NCBI RefSeq assembly: GCF_938045405.1 | Contig: NZ_CALIMW010000194.1 | Coordinates: 1 to 22,678 of the forward strand | Direction of reading: 5' to 3' | From: an uncultured Campylobacter sp. | GTDB taxonomy: Bacteria > Campylobacterota > Campylobacteria > Campylobacterales > Campylobacteraceae | DNA length: 22,678 nucleotides | Shown here: in pieces, positions 8,271-15,723 of the stretch | Numbering within the stretch: position 1 is the stretch's first letter | How the letters are laid out: the number at the start of each line of letters is the position of its first letter | Notes under the pieces: model-generated | Told to the model about the DNA's origin: nothing | The model's database searches: none | The model's input: only the letters and a program-made list of their open reading frames with translations | Translations under genes and position numbers: made by a program

Positions 8271-9077
8271 TTATAAAATTTCGCCCTCGCCACGCCCCGA
8301 AAGCTGCGGCTTAGGCAGCGCCAGGCTCTTTGCGGTCTTACTAAAAAGTATCAGATCCTCAGTGCTTTGCACGCTCCACGGCAGCCGCGAGAGCGCGGAT
8401 TTGAAAATTTCAAAGCAGGAAACGGCGTCGCTAAATGCGCGGTGGTGGACGTTTTGCACGCCTAAAAGCTCTTTTAACGAGCCGAGCCCGTATCTTTGCG
8501 CCTCGATTGTGCGGCGCGCGAGCTCGACGGTGCAGAGCCTGCGATTTAAAAGCATTCCGAAGCCGCATTTTTGCAGGCTCGCGTCGATGAAGCCGTAGTC
8601 AAATTTGACGTTGTGCGCCACAAAAACGCTATCTCCTAAAAACAGCCTAAACCGCTCCAGCACGCTAGCTAGCGGCGGCGCGCCCACAAGATCGTCCGCG
8701 TGGATACCGGTAAGCTCCGTGATATTTTCGGGTACGACGGGCGCGTAAACGAAGCTTTCGAAGCGGTCCAACTCCTGCGTGCCGCGCGTTTTTATCGCGC
8801 CGATTTCGATGATCTGGCCGTTTGAGAGCCCACCGTTCGTCTCGATGTCCACGAAGCAAAATTCCTGATCATCTATGTCCGTCTCACGGGTTTTGAGTGT
8901 GATTTTGCCGCTATCTAGCTTTATTATCTCTATGCCCAGCGCCCGCCACATCGAGAGGTCTTTGGGCTCGAAAAGCTCGGTAATTTCGGCAATATCGCTT
9001 GCTTTTGAGATAAAATCGTAATAATTTATGCTCTTTTGAGCCAGTAAATTTATGAGATTTTCGATTCTATGCGTCAA
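8271..9077 (-). CDS. dnaQ: DnaQ-like 3'-5' exonuclease (DEDDh family, Pol III epsilon-type)
   Basis: The 268-residue protein carries a complete DEDDh exonuclease: Exo I FVDIETNGG (D77, E79), Exo II VAHNVKFDYGF (D160) and Exo III HHRAFSDAVSCFEIF (H212, D217). About 70 residues precede the nuclease domain, as seen in epsilonproteobacterial DnaQ-like proteins. It should trim mispaired 3' ends, probably as the proofreading subunit of DNA polymerase III, though a separate repair exonuclease role is possible. The start is TTG at 9077, preceded by an AGGGG ribosome site; no ATG fits. The gene follows rpe by 21 bases and both are read leftward, so they form an operon. The rpmB-rpe-dnaQ neighbourhood is, as I recall, also found in C. 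jejuni. Confidence 0.88.
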   Translation of the reverse strand: MTHRIENLINLLAQKSINYYDFISKASDIAEITELFEPKDLSMWRALGIEIIKLDSGKITLKTRETDIDDQEFCFVDIETNGGLSNGQIIEIGAIKTRGTQELDRFESFVYAPVVPENITELTGIHADDLVGAPPLASVLERFRLFLGDSVFVAHNVKFDYGFIDASLQKCGFGMLLNRRLCTVELARRTIEAQRYGLGSLKELLGVQNVHHRAFSDAVSCFEIFKSALSRLPWSVQSTEDLILFSKTAKSLALPKPQLSGRGEGEIL

Positions 9078-9098
9078 AATTTTACCCCTGTGCCGCGC

Positions 9099-9740
9099 CT
9101 AAATTTTAAGCGCACGGATCGCCTCCGCGTAGTCGTTTGAAGAAAATATGTAGTTGCCCGCCACCACGATGTCGGCGCCAGCTTCATCGATATCTGCGAT
9201 ATTCAGCCCGTTTACGCCGCCGTCGACCTCGATGAGGCATTTTGCGCCTTTGCGATCGATCAGCTCGCGCAGCTGCTTAATTTTCTCAAGCGCCGAGGGG
9301 ATAAATTTCTGCCCTCCAAAGCCAGGATTAACGCTCATTAAAAGCACCATATCGACCTCGCCCAAGATAAACTCCAGCACGCTAAGCGGAGTGTGCGGAT
9401 TTAGCACGACCGCGGGCGAGACGCCGCAGCGGCGTATGTGATCTATGAGGCGCAGCGGATGGGTCCCCTCCTCGATGTGGAAGCTAAGAAATTTCGGCTT
9501 TAGCGGCAAAAAAAGATCGACGAAAAACGGCACGTTTTTAACCATCAGATGGATATCTAAAGGCTTGCTGCTCGCCTTTGCCGCGGCGCTTACTACGAGC
9601 GGTCCGATCGTGAGATTTGGTACGAAATGCCCGTCCATCACGTCTACGTGAATGAGATCGGCGCCCGCTTCGCAGACTGCGCGAATTTCCTCCGCAAGCC
9701 TTCCGAAATCCGCCGATAAAATGCTGGGTGCGACATACAT
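9099..9740 (-). CDS. rpe: Ribulose-phosphate 3-epimerase
   Basis: This is a 213-residue TIM-barrel enzyme of standard length. It shows the family signatures APSILSADFGRLAEE near the start, HVDVMDGHFVPNLTIG with a catalytic/metal Asp-His region, LDIHLMV, MSVNPGFGGQKF and EVDGGVN with the second catalytic Asp. It interconverts ribulose 5-phosphate and xylulose 5-phosphate in the non-oxidative pentose phosphate pathway, in the cytoplasm. The start ATG at 9740 is preceded by AAAGGA. The gene is divergent from rpmB and heads a two-gene operon with dnaQ. A TAAAAT on the minus strand (9771-9776) is a possible -10 element. Confidence 0.96.
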   Translation of the reverse strand: MYVAPSILSADFGRLAEEIRAVCEAGADLIHVDVMDGHFVPNLTIGPLVVSAAAKASSKPLDIHLMVKNVPFFVDLFLPLKPKFLSFHIEEGTHPLRLIDHIRRCGVSPAVVLNPHTPLSVLEFILGEVDMVLLMSVNPGFGGQKFIPSALEKIKQLRELIDRKGAKCLIEVDGGVNGLNIADIDEAGADIVVAGNYIFSSNDYAEAIRALKI

Positions 9741-9847
9741 TAAGATTCCTTTAAAATTTCAAGATGCGGAATTTTACTTAGTTTTGTCATAAATTTCGCT
9801 AAATTTAAACCGCAGCGGATTTTAAGCATAATTTGAAATTTTTTCGC

Positions 9848-9853
9848 TATAAT
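9848..9853 (+). promoter_or_regulatory. -10 element of the rpmB promoter
   Basis: A perfect TATAAT sits within TTTCGCTATAAT, 31 bases before the rpmB start and behind a T-rich tract. No good -35 is present, which is usual for Campylobacter sigma-70 promoters. The matching TTTCGC extension is shared with two other promoter candidates in the window. Confidence 0.65.
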
Positions 9854-9884
9854 CGCCATTTATTTTAATCATCAAGGATTTATT

Positions 9885-10076
9885 ATGGCAAGAAGATGCG
9901 CAATCACCGGCAAAGGTGCGATGGTAGGAAACAACGTCAGCCACGCAAATAACAGGACCAAAAAGAAATTCCAGGTCAATCTACGCACCATCCGCGTTCA
10001 GCTACAAGACGGCTCAACCAGACGAATCAAAGTAGCCGCCTCAACTCTACGAACTATGAAAAAACAATCAAAATAA
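9885..10076 (+). CDS. rpmB: 50S ribosomal protein L28 (bL28)
   Basis: The 63-residue basic protein starts ARRCAITGKGAMVGNNVSHA and continues with NRTKKKFQVNLRT, the classical L28 pattern, and ends in a lysine-rich tail; the length is normal for the short epsilonproteobacterial form. The zinc-type cysteine pairs of some L28 proteins are not present, with a single Cys near the start. ATG 9885 is preceded by AAGGA. L28 is a structural component of the large ribosomal subunit. The potassium-channel gene begins 18 bases after the stop, so transcription probably continues into it. Confidence 0.96.
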   Translation: MARRCAITGKGAMVGNNVSHANNRTKKKFQVNLRTIRVQLQDGSTRRIKVAASTLRTMKKQSK

Positions 10077-10090
10077 CCTCTTAAAGAGGA
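10077..10090 (+). promoter_or_regulatory. Small hairpin holding the ribosome site of the channel gene
   Basis: CCTCT (10077-10081) pairs with AGAGG (10085-10089) around the loop TAA, immediately after the rpmB stop. The right arm is the ribosome binding site of the channel gene. Ribosomes finishing rpmB would open this stem, which suggests translational coupling. The stem is short, so its effect is uncertain. Confidence 0.35.
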
Positions 10091-10094
10091 ATTT

Positions 10095-11225
10095 ATGTCT
10101 GTTTTGGACAAGATCAAGCGATTCCTCGACTGGTCCGGCTCGACTAAGCCGGACATCAACCTCTACACAGAAATTTACGACCAGCTACGACCTTTTCGCT
10201 TACCGCTGATAACCATCGTGCTGATGATGCTAATCGGCACATTAGGCTATGTCTTTATAGCAGGCTTTTCGCTCGTGGATGCCTTTTATCAGGCGGGTAT
10301 GACCTTCACGACGGTAGGCTTTACCGAAGTAGCGCCGATATCGCCTGCGGGTAGAATTTTTACCGTCTTATTCATCCTCATGGGCTTTGGAACCTTTTCG
10401 TTTTGCCTGGGCGTCGTCGTCGAGGTCATAAAAAACGGCAAACTTCAAAATTTACTTAGGGAGCAACGAATGATCAACAACATCGCAAGGCTCAAGAACC
10501 ACTACATTATCTGTTACAACAACATCTACTGCGCCGAGCTTGCCAAGCAGTTTCGCGAAAACCACCTACCCTTCGTGGTGATCGATCCAGATCCGAATTT
10601 AGCCAAAATCGCCGAGGAAAACCGCTACCCCTACTTCATCGTAGGCGAGCCGCACGTGGAAACCACGATGCTAAAGGCCCACCTCTCATCTGCAAAATCC
10701 GTCATCACGCTAAGTCCAAATTTAGCCGATAATATCGCAATAATCTCGCTCGTGCGCCTATACGAAAAGGAGCTTGGTCGCATCACCCCCTACTTCATCA
10801 TGGCAAATAGCGATGATGACAGCGACACCGAGAGGCTAAAAAAACTCGGCGCAAATTCTATCGTCTCACCATCCAAACTCGCCGCACAAAGGCTCTCTGC
10901 GATCAGCGTGCGCCCCGATATGGAAAACATTTTGGAGCGGTTTTTGTATAAAAAAGACTCGCTTATCGATATCGAGGAGATTACGGTGCCCGATTTTTCG
11001 TGGATCCGCTTCAAGCGTCTAAAAGAAACTCGCTTGCGCGATTTTACAAACGCCGACGTCGTGGGAATCAAAGAGCCCAACAGCCGCTTCATTCCGATGC
11101 CGGACGGCGACTACCTCATCGGTACGGGAGTGAAATTTTTAGTCATTGGCACGGCAGAGGGTATCCGCAACACTAAAAAACTCATCCGCAGCAAATACAA
11201 GCCACAGGAGATGAGATATGTTTAA
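10095..11225 (+). CDS. Potassium-channel-like protein: two-helix pore plus RCK (TrkA-N/TrkA-C) domains, atypical filter
   Basis: The 376-residue protein has two membrane helices (about residues 36-58 and 87-111) flanking a pore helix and the filter TTVGFTE (72-78), followed by a cytoplasmic RCK-type region (about 136-370). This is the layout of MthK-like channels and of the H. pylori channel encoded beside L28. Two things are odd: the usual TVGYGD filter is changed to TVGFTE, and the first strand of the RCK Rossmann fold reads HYIICYNNIYC (136-146) where relatives have GxGxxG, so nucleotide binding there is doubtful. It should sit in the inner membrane and conduct K+ or a related cation. ATG 10095 follows AGAGGA. 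Its 3' end overlaps argJ by 8 bases. Confidence 0.85.
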   Translation: MSVLDKIKRFLDWSGSTKPDINLYTEIYDQLRPFRLPLITIVLMMLIGTLGYVFIAGFSLVDAFYQAGMTFTTVGFTEVAPISPAGRIFTVLFILMGFGTFSFCLGVVVEVIKNGKLQNLLREQRMINNIARLKNHYIICYNNIYCAELAKQFRENHLPFVVIDPDPNLAKIAEENRYPYFIVGEPHVETTMLKAHLSSAKSVITLSPNLADNIAIISLVRLYEKELGRITPYFIMANSDDDSDTERLKKLGANSIVSPSKLAAQRLSAISVRPDMENILERFLYKKDSLIDIEEITVPDFSWIRFKRLKETRLRDFTNADVVGIKEPNSRFIPMPDGDYLIGTGVKFLVIGTAEGIRNTKKLIRSKYKPQEMRYV

Positions 11226-12411
11226 AATCACCCCGCTTGAGCTTGGGTTGCAAAATGTCGAGGGCTTTTATTTTGACGGCGTGAATTCGGGCTTTAAAAA
11301 ACAGGGCAACGATCTAGGATTTATCCGCGCCGATGAGCCCTTTGCCGTAAGCGCGATCTTTACGAGCAATAAATTTCAAGCTGCGCCGATTAGGCATCTC
11401 AAAAGGGCGCAGGAGCGCGCGGGCGGGGAGCTTAAAACAAATTTTATCCTCGTAAATTCTAAAAACGCAAACTCGATGACCGGGGAGCAAGGCGTCGCCG
11501 ATATCGATGAAATTTTTAGCGAGCTTGGCAAAAAAATCCCTCTGATAAACCCCGTTATGAGTTCCACCGGCGTCATCGGATACCGCCTCAAAAAGGAAAA
11601 AATTATCGCCGCCGCGCAAAATTTTAACTTCTCGGCGCGAAACTCAGATGCCCTAGCCACCGCCATTATGACGACAGATACGATAAAAAAAGAGCTTGCA
11701 TATGAAATTTCTTTAGAAAACGGCGAGAAATTTCACATCGCAGCCGTTTGCAAGGGCGCGGGCATGATCAATCCCGCGCTTGCGACCATGCTCTGCTTCG
11801 TTCTGACCGACGCAAAAATACCGCGTGCAGATATGGACGAGCTGCTAAAAAAGGCGGTGGAGCAGAGCTTCAACACCGTAAGCGTCGACGGTGACACCTC
11901 CACCAACGATACGATTATGCTCTGCAGCAGCGCCAAATGCGCCTACGAAAAGAATGCTTTCGCGTCCGCGCTAAACGCCCTTACGCACGAGCTTGCGCTA
12001 ATGCTGGTAAAAGACGGCGAAGGCGCAACCAAGCTGGTGCGATTTAGGCTAAGCGGTGCCGCAAATGCTGGGGACGCCCGCATAGCAGCAAAGGCGCTAA
12101 GCAATTCGCCGCTTGTTAAAACGGCGATCTTCGGCGAAGACCCGAATTGGGGTCGCATAGCCTCCACCATAGGCGCCTGCGGTATCGAATGCGACGAAGA
12201 AAAGCTGCGTATCAAATACGACGACGTGCTGCTTTATGACGCGCAAAATCGCGAGCTGGACGCCGCTCGCGAGGCTGCGGCTCACGCCGTAATGCAGCAA
12301 AAAAGCTTTACAATCTGGTGCGATTTAGGGCTCGGAGATGGCGAGTTTAGCGCATACGGCTGCGATCTTAGCTACGACTACGTAAAAATCAACGCGGATT
12401 ATAGATCATAA
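11218..12411 (+). CDS. argJ: Bifunctional ornithine acetyltransferase / N-acetylglutamate synthase
   Basis: The 397-residue protein is full length for ArgJ. It has the self-cleavage region KGAGMINPALATMLCF, with Thr190 as the predicted nucleophile exposed on splitting into alpha and beta chains, and the conserved VSVDGDTSTNDT segment, plus an oxyanion-type MSSTGVIG. The enzyme transfers acetyl from N-acetylornithine to glutamate, recycling the acetyl group in arginine synthesis; bifunctional forms also use acetyl-CoA. Whether this one is mono- or bifunctional cannot be read from sequence. ATG 11218 follows AGGAG (11206-11210) inside the end of the channel gene, an 8-base overlap that implies coupled translation. 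A hairpin follows at 12470. Confidence 0.95.
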   Translation: MFKITPLELGLQNVEGFYFDGVNSGFKKQGNDLGFIRADEPFAVSAIFTSNKFQAAPIRHLKRAQERAGGELKTNFILVNSKNANSMTGEQGVADIDEIFSELGKKIPLINPVMSSTGVIGYRLKKEKIIAAAQNFNFSARNSDALATAIMTTDTIKKELAYEISLENGEKFHIAAVCKGAGMINPALATMLCFVLTDAKIPRADMDELLKKAVEQSFNTVSVDGDTSTNDTIMLCSSAKCAYEKNAFASALNALTHELALMLVKDGEGATKLVRFRLSGAANAGDARIAAKALSNSPLVKTAIFGEDPNWGRIASTIGACGIECDEEKLRIKYDDVLLYDAQNRELDAAREAAAHAVMQQKSFTIWCDLGLGDGEFSAYGCDLSYDYVKINADYRS

Positions 12412-12469
12412 AGATTCACAGCTTACTCTTTCATAATAAAAATCTCGTCTCGAAAATAGCGAATAGTGG

Positions 12470-12487
12470 CAGGGCTTTAAAGCTCTG
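12470..12487 (+). terminator. Probable terminator after argJ
   Basis: CAGGGCTTTAAAGCTCTG folds back on itself with one G-U wobble and a TTAA loop, and is followed by a T-rich run (CTCTTAAAATTTTATC). It lies 58 bases after the argJ stop and before the next promoter. Confidence 0.5.
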
Positions 12488-12625
12488 CTCTTAAAATTTT
12501 ATCATTTAAATTTGCCTGTTTTAAATTTTTAAAGGCTAAAATTTTACCTCTTAAAATTTGGAATCTCATGCGTGAAATTCAGTCTAAATTTGATAGCTGA
12601 AATTAGGTTTTAAGCGCTTTATTGA

Positions 12626-12631
12626 TATACT
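12626..12631 (+). promoter_or_regulatory. -10 element of the DUF465 gene promoter
   Basis: TATACT within TTGATATACTT lies 26 bases before the ATG at 12658. The same TTGATATACTT string occurs upstream of znuA, which supports it as a real promoter element. Confidence 0.45.
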
Positions 12632-12657
12632 TGAATAAATTTTTCAAAGGAGTAGGC

Positions 12658-12888
12658 ATGTTTCATGAATACAGAGATTTAATCACTGAGTTAAAAGGCA
12701 AAAACGCGCGATTTGATTCGCTTTTTGAGAAGCACGACGAGCTGGATCACAAGATCGCCGACGCGCAGGCCGGCAGAGTGCATATGAGCGATCTGGAGAT
12801 CGATGCGATGAAGAAAGAAAAGCTTCGCATAAAAGATGAGCTAGGCACCCTGTTAGCGCAATATAAAGCCGAAAAGGCAGATAAATAA
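12658..12888 (+). CDS. YdcH/DUF465-family small coiled-coil protein
   Basis: The 76-residue, highly charged protein begins MFHEYRDLITELKGKNARFDSLFEKHDELDHKI in the pattern of the YdcH/DUF465 family (HEYRdlI...F..L...H..LD..I), followed by a Met-Lys-Lys-Glu-Lys-Leu-rich second helix (KKEKLRIKDEL). Two long amphipathic helices forming a hairpin are expected. The family is widespread and its function is not established. I chose ATG 12658 because AAAGGAG precedes it at ideal spacing; an in-frame ATG at 12622 would add 12 residues and overlap the promoter. It appears to be a single-gene unit, bounded by a terminator-like hairpin on each side. Confidence 0.88.
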   Translation: MFHEYRDLITELKGKNARFDSLFEKHDELDHKIADAQAGRVHMSDLEIDAMKKEKLRIKDELGTLLAQYKAEKADK

Positions 12889-13751
12889 AGTTGTTTGCGG
12901 CGAAATTAAGATGCAGCAGAGTGCTAGCAAGGCTTATTTCGCCGCCAAGCTTTAATCCGCGTTTAAAATTTTCTAATCGCAATAAGTTTAATCGCTTAAA
13001 TTTGCTGCGCATGATAGAGATATTAAAATAGCGCGCCAAAATGAGTTAAAATTTACACCGCACGCTCCCACCTTGACACCTCTAAATAATTTTTACGTAT
13101 CGGCTACATAACTGTAGATATCTATAATGCAATATTAGCACGATAAATATAACTCATCTCGGCTAGTTACCGCCCCTTCTGTTTCCAAAAATATCTCTTG
13201 CTGAATATATTTTGCGCTATAGAGCAAATTAAAATTTACGCCGCATCGCCTTGCAGCCTGGCTCTTAAATTTTACTTCGCAGCGAGCATTTCTAATAAAA
13301 TTTCAAATCTTGCGTTTTGCTTATTGCGGGCGCAGTACCTACTTTTAAAATTCCGCATTTCACAGAAATCTAAAGTGGCGCTAGAATTTTAAATTCCCGT
13401 TCGCGCTAGCCGCAAAATTTCAAATTCGCAGCCTCCAACTAAGCACTAGTTTATGTTAGAACTTTCTTTAGTCGCTCCACGGAATTTAGCCAAGCTTGCT
13501 TATTTTAACCCGCTTCGTTGAGCTTTAAAAATTTAGATTATTTCTTTGATCGTATCGGATAATGCCTACCGCCACGGAATTGCTCAAGCTGCCCTATTAC
13601 CATATGTGCAATTAAAAGCGGCGCTAACGCGAAATTAAATAGTATAAGTTTGCGATCTACAAAAGGTATGAAATTTAATCATAGAATTTTAAGCGCCAAG
13701 AATTTGCGATAGAATTTCGCCGCGCAAATCAAATCCCAAAGCTAGCCTAGC
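12889..13751. other. Gene-poor spacer of about 0.86 kb
   Basis: No convincing gene is present. The left end holds a large bulged hairpin (12897-12945). TTGACA (13073-13078) and TATAAT (13123-13128) both occur but 44 bases apart, too far to form one promoter; TATAAT alone could drive an unannotated RNA. An open frame at 13198-13392 lacks a ribosome site and looks random. AAATTT-type words are again frequent. Confidence 0.5.
12897..12945 (+). terminator. Long bulged hairpin after the DUF465 gene
   Basis: GCGGCGAAATTAAG (12897-12910) pairs with CTTATTTCGCCGC (12933-12945) over 13 base pairs with one bulged T, around a 22-base loop. It starts 8 bases after the stop codon. It probably terminates or stabilises the transcript; there is only a short T-run (CTTT) shortly after it. 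Confidence 0.5.
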
Positions 13752-14192
13752 CTACTCGAAAACCTTCGCTTCTAAGCCATGTAGCCTTTGCAAGCCGATA
13801 TCGATATATTCGTTAAGCTTCTCATTATTTTCCAGCAATTTGTCGTAATAGCTCTTGGCTCTTTCTCTCGCGGTCGCATCAGGCTCGATATACTTTAGCC
13901 CACTTTTGAAAAATCCTTTGGATTCCACAAAATAGATCGAGTGGATCTTCTCGCAGTGCGATAGCCCTGCTTCAGTGTAGTTTAAAATCGATTCGTACGC
14001 GATGTTGCCTAACAGCTCCTGCAACCTATTTGCGGGATTTTTGAAAAACTCGGCGAACTCCTTATACGGCGTAAAAACCTGATCCAGGTTTTTCATCGCA
14101 TCGCCGTAGATACCCTTTTTCAGGCGAAACATCGTCATTTCTTGAGAACTTACAAACTTCTCTATTGCTTTTATCGTATCGTTTTTATTCAC
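13752..14192 (-). CDS. Hypothetical protein, 146 residues, helical
   Basis: I do not recognise this protein. It is soluble, charged and predicted to be mostly helical, with no signal peptide or membrane segment. Notable stretches are GIYGDAMKNLDQVFTPYKEF, ELLGNIAYESILNYTEAGL and a lysine/glutamate-rich C-terminal helix (KLLENNEKLNEYIDIGL). The start is GTG at 14192 with AAAGGGA upstream. Codon use and composition match the neighbours, and the length and coherent sequence support a real gene. It lies 134 bases downstream of the Fur-family gene on the same strand and could share its transcript, which would place it in the same regulon. Confidence 0.65.
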   Translation of the reverse strand: MNKNDTIKAIEKFVSSQEMTMFRLKKGIYGDAMKNLDQVFTPYKEFAEFFKNPANRLQELLGNIAYESILNYTEAGLSHCEKIHSIYFVESKGFFKSGLKYIEPDATARERAKSYYDKLLENNEKLNEYIDIGLQRLHGLEAKVFE

Positions 14193-14326
14193 TAAATTTT
14201 CCCTTTTAAAATATGAAACGCTCGGATTATATCGTTTGTTTTATAAAAATCCGTTAAAAATCGGTTAAATTTTGCCCTAGCGTTTTAGCTAAGTTTCTTT
14301 GAGCGCTTTTTATTAAATTTCCCGCC

Positions 14327-14680
14327 TCAGCCGCCGCACTTCTCGCACAATCCTCGCACGAGCACACTTTTGACATTTTTTTGTGGCAAAGCTGGCATCG
14401 AAATCTCCTCCATTTTATGGCAGCTTTCGCAGACAAAATACGCTTTTGCGCCGTCGGTGAGCTCATAAAAGCTTTTATGATTATTTTCGCTGGTAATTAT
14501 CAAATTTTTCTCTTCCAAAAGCGCTATATTGCGATATATCGTGGTTTTATTAGCACCTGTTAGTTCTACTAGTTCATCATAACTTACCGGGTATTTTTTC
14601 TCGCTTAGGATCTGCACGATCTGCACTCTAAGCGCCGTAGGAGCGATATCGTGACTCGCTAAAAAATCTTTGGGATCCAT
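14327..14680 (-). CDS. Fur-family metal-dependent regulator, probably Zur-like
   Basis: The 117-residue protein has a Fur-type winged helix (about 15-75) with the recognition region YDELVELTGANKTTIYRNIALLEEKNLI, and two zinc-type cysteine pairs, C84-x2-C87 and C112-x2-C115, that hold a structural zinc. The usual His-rich HHxH stretch before the first pair is replaced by GAKAYFVC, so the sensing site differs from classical Fur. It is shorter than Fur (about 150), as some Zur and PerR relatives are. It is divergent from znuA, with a palindrome in the shared 113-base region, so it is most likely a zinc-responsive repressor of the znuA operon and perhaps of itself. Start ATG 14680 is preceded by AAAAGG. 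Metal identity is inferred from context. Confidence 0.85.
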   Translation of the reverse strand: MDPKDFLASHDIAPTALRVQIVQILSEKKYPVSYDELVELTGANKTTIYRNIALLEEKNLIITSENNHKSFYELTDGAKAYFVCESCHKMEEISMPALPQKNVKSVLVRGLCEKCGG

Positions 14681-14737
14681 TTTACGCCTTTTTTAAAATT
14701 TAAGCGATGATAGCGAAATTTAGATAAATTTATATTA

Positions 14738-14754
14738 AGTTGCAACTAAGTTGC
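14738..14754. promoter_or_regulatory. Candidate Zur/Fur operator between the regulator and znuA
   Basis: AGTTGCAACT (14738-14747) is a perfect 10-base palindrome, and a further half-site AGTTGC follows at 14749-14754, 11 bases after the first. With flanking bases the site reads TAAGTTGCAACTAA, nearly symmetrical. It lies just upstream of the znuA -10 element, so bound repressor would block RNA polymerase. The link to the adjacent Fur-family gene is inference. Confidence 0.5.
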
Positions 14755-14760
14755 TTTTGA

Positions 14761-14766
14761 TATACT
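14761..14766 (+). promoter_or_regulatory. -10 element of the znuA promoter
   Basis: TATACT in TTGATATACTT lies 27 bases before the znuA ATG. TTGCAA (14740-14745), inside the palindrome, could serve as the -35 with a 15-base spacer. The same 11-base string precedes the DUF465 gene. Confidence 0.5.
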
Positions 14767-14793
14767 TCCGCAATTTTTTTGGAAAGGAATTTT

Positions 14794-15720
14794 ATGAAAA
14801 AGCTTGTTTTCACGCTTTTAGCAGCTAGTTGCGTAGCATTCGCCAAACCTACGGTCACCACGACCATACTTCCTACGAAGTATTTTGTTGAACAGATCGC
14901 AGGTGATACCCTGCAGGTAAATACGATGGTTGGTAAAGGCGCTGATCCGCACACATACGAGCCTAAGCCTTCGGAGATGAAAATGCTAGAAAATAGCGAT
15001 CTGTATTTTGCAGTCGGTATAGAATTTGATGAAGTCTGGCTACCAAAGCTTGCCGCATCGTATCCGAAGATGAAGATAATCCGCACCGAAGATGGCATTA
15101 CCAAAATGGCTATGGCAGAGCATCACCATCACGACGAACATGATCATAGCGCACATCACGATGATCACGATCATGACGCGCATCATGAGCATGGCGACAA
15201 AGACCACGAGGCGCACGAGCACCATCATCATCACGGCGGTTTAGACCCACATATCTGGCTCGATCCGCAGCTTGTAAAAATTCAAGCTAAAAATATTAAA
15301 GACGCGTTAACCAAACAGTATCCTAAGGATGCTAAAATTTATGAAGCAAATTTCGATAAATTTGCTAAAAAGCTTGATGAGCTAGACGCTTACGCAAAGC
15401 AGAAATTAGCGGGCGTCAAAGGAAAGAAATTTATGGTTTATCATCCGTCTTGGGGCTATTTCGCGCATCGATACGATTTAGAGCAGATCGCAGTCGAAGT
15501 GGAGGGCAAAGAGCCTAAGCCTGCGGATTTAGCCGAGCTAATCGAGGAAGCCAAAGAGGAAAAGATCAAGGTGATTTTCGTCGCACCGCAGTTTTCCAAA
15601 AAGGCAGCGCAAACCATCGCCGCGCAAACGGGCGCAAAGGTGATGGAGATCGATCAGCTGCCGCTAGATTGGTACGAGACGATGAAAAAGACGATCGACG
15701 TTTTCGGAGAAAATTTGTAG
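14794..15720 (+). CDS. znuA: Periplasmic zinc-binding protein, ZnuA type
   Basis: The 308-residue protein has a signal peptide (1-17, cleavage after CVAFA), and the cluster A-I solute-binding ligand set: H53 in GADPHTYEPKPSE, H153 in DPHIW, H217 in YHPSWGYF and D287 near the C-terminus. Between the first two lies a loop (110-147) with 20 histidines interspersed with Asp and Glu, the mark of zinc-specific ZnuA proteins. It captures periplasmic Zn2+. The start ATG 14794 follows GGAAAGGA. It is divergent from the Fur-family gene and only 3 bases ahead of the DUF1007-NicO fusion gene. No znuB or znuC gene lies in the window, so its membrane partner must be elsewhere or be the fusion protein. Confidence 0.93.
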   Translation: MKKLVFTLLAASCVAFAKPTVTTTILPTKYFVEQIAGDTLQVNTMVGKGADPHTYEPKPSEMKMLENSDLYFAVGIEFDEVWLPKLAASYPKMKIIRTEDGITKMAMAEHHHHDEHDHSAHHDDHDHDAHHEHGDKDHEAHEHHHHHGGLDPHIWLDPQLVKIQAKNIKDALTKQYPKDAKIYEANFDKFAKKLDELDAYAKQKLAGVKGKKFMVYHPSWGYFAHRYDLEQIAVEVEGKEPKPADLAELIEEAKEEKIKVIFVAPQFSKKAAQTIAAQTGAKVMEIDQLPLDWYETMKKTIDVFGENL

Positions 15721-15723
15721 TTG

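Noticed and set aside
13073..13128. TTGACA and TATAAT as a strong promoter
   Set aside because: The two boxes are 44 bases apart instead of about 17 and nothing recognisable lies downstream; TATAAT alone is noted only as a possibility.
13198..13392. 64-codon plus-strand open frame
   Set aside because: No ribosome site, no recognisable sequence and a spacer-like composition.
15040..15234. Methionine/valine-rich minus-strand open frame
   Set aside because: It is simply the reverse complement of the histidine-rich codons (CAT, CAC, GAT) of the ZnuA loop.
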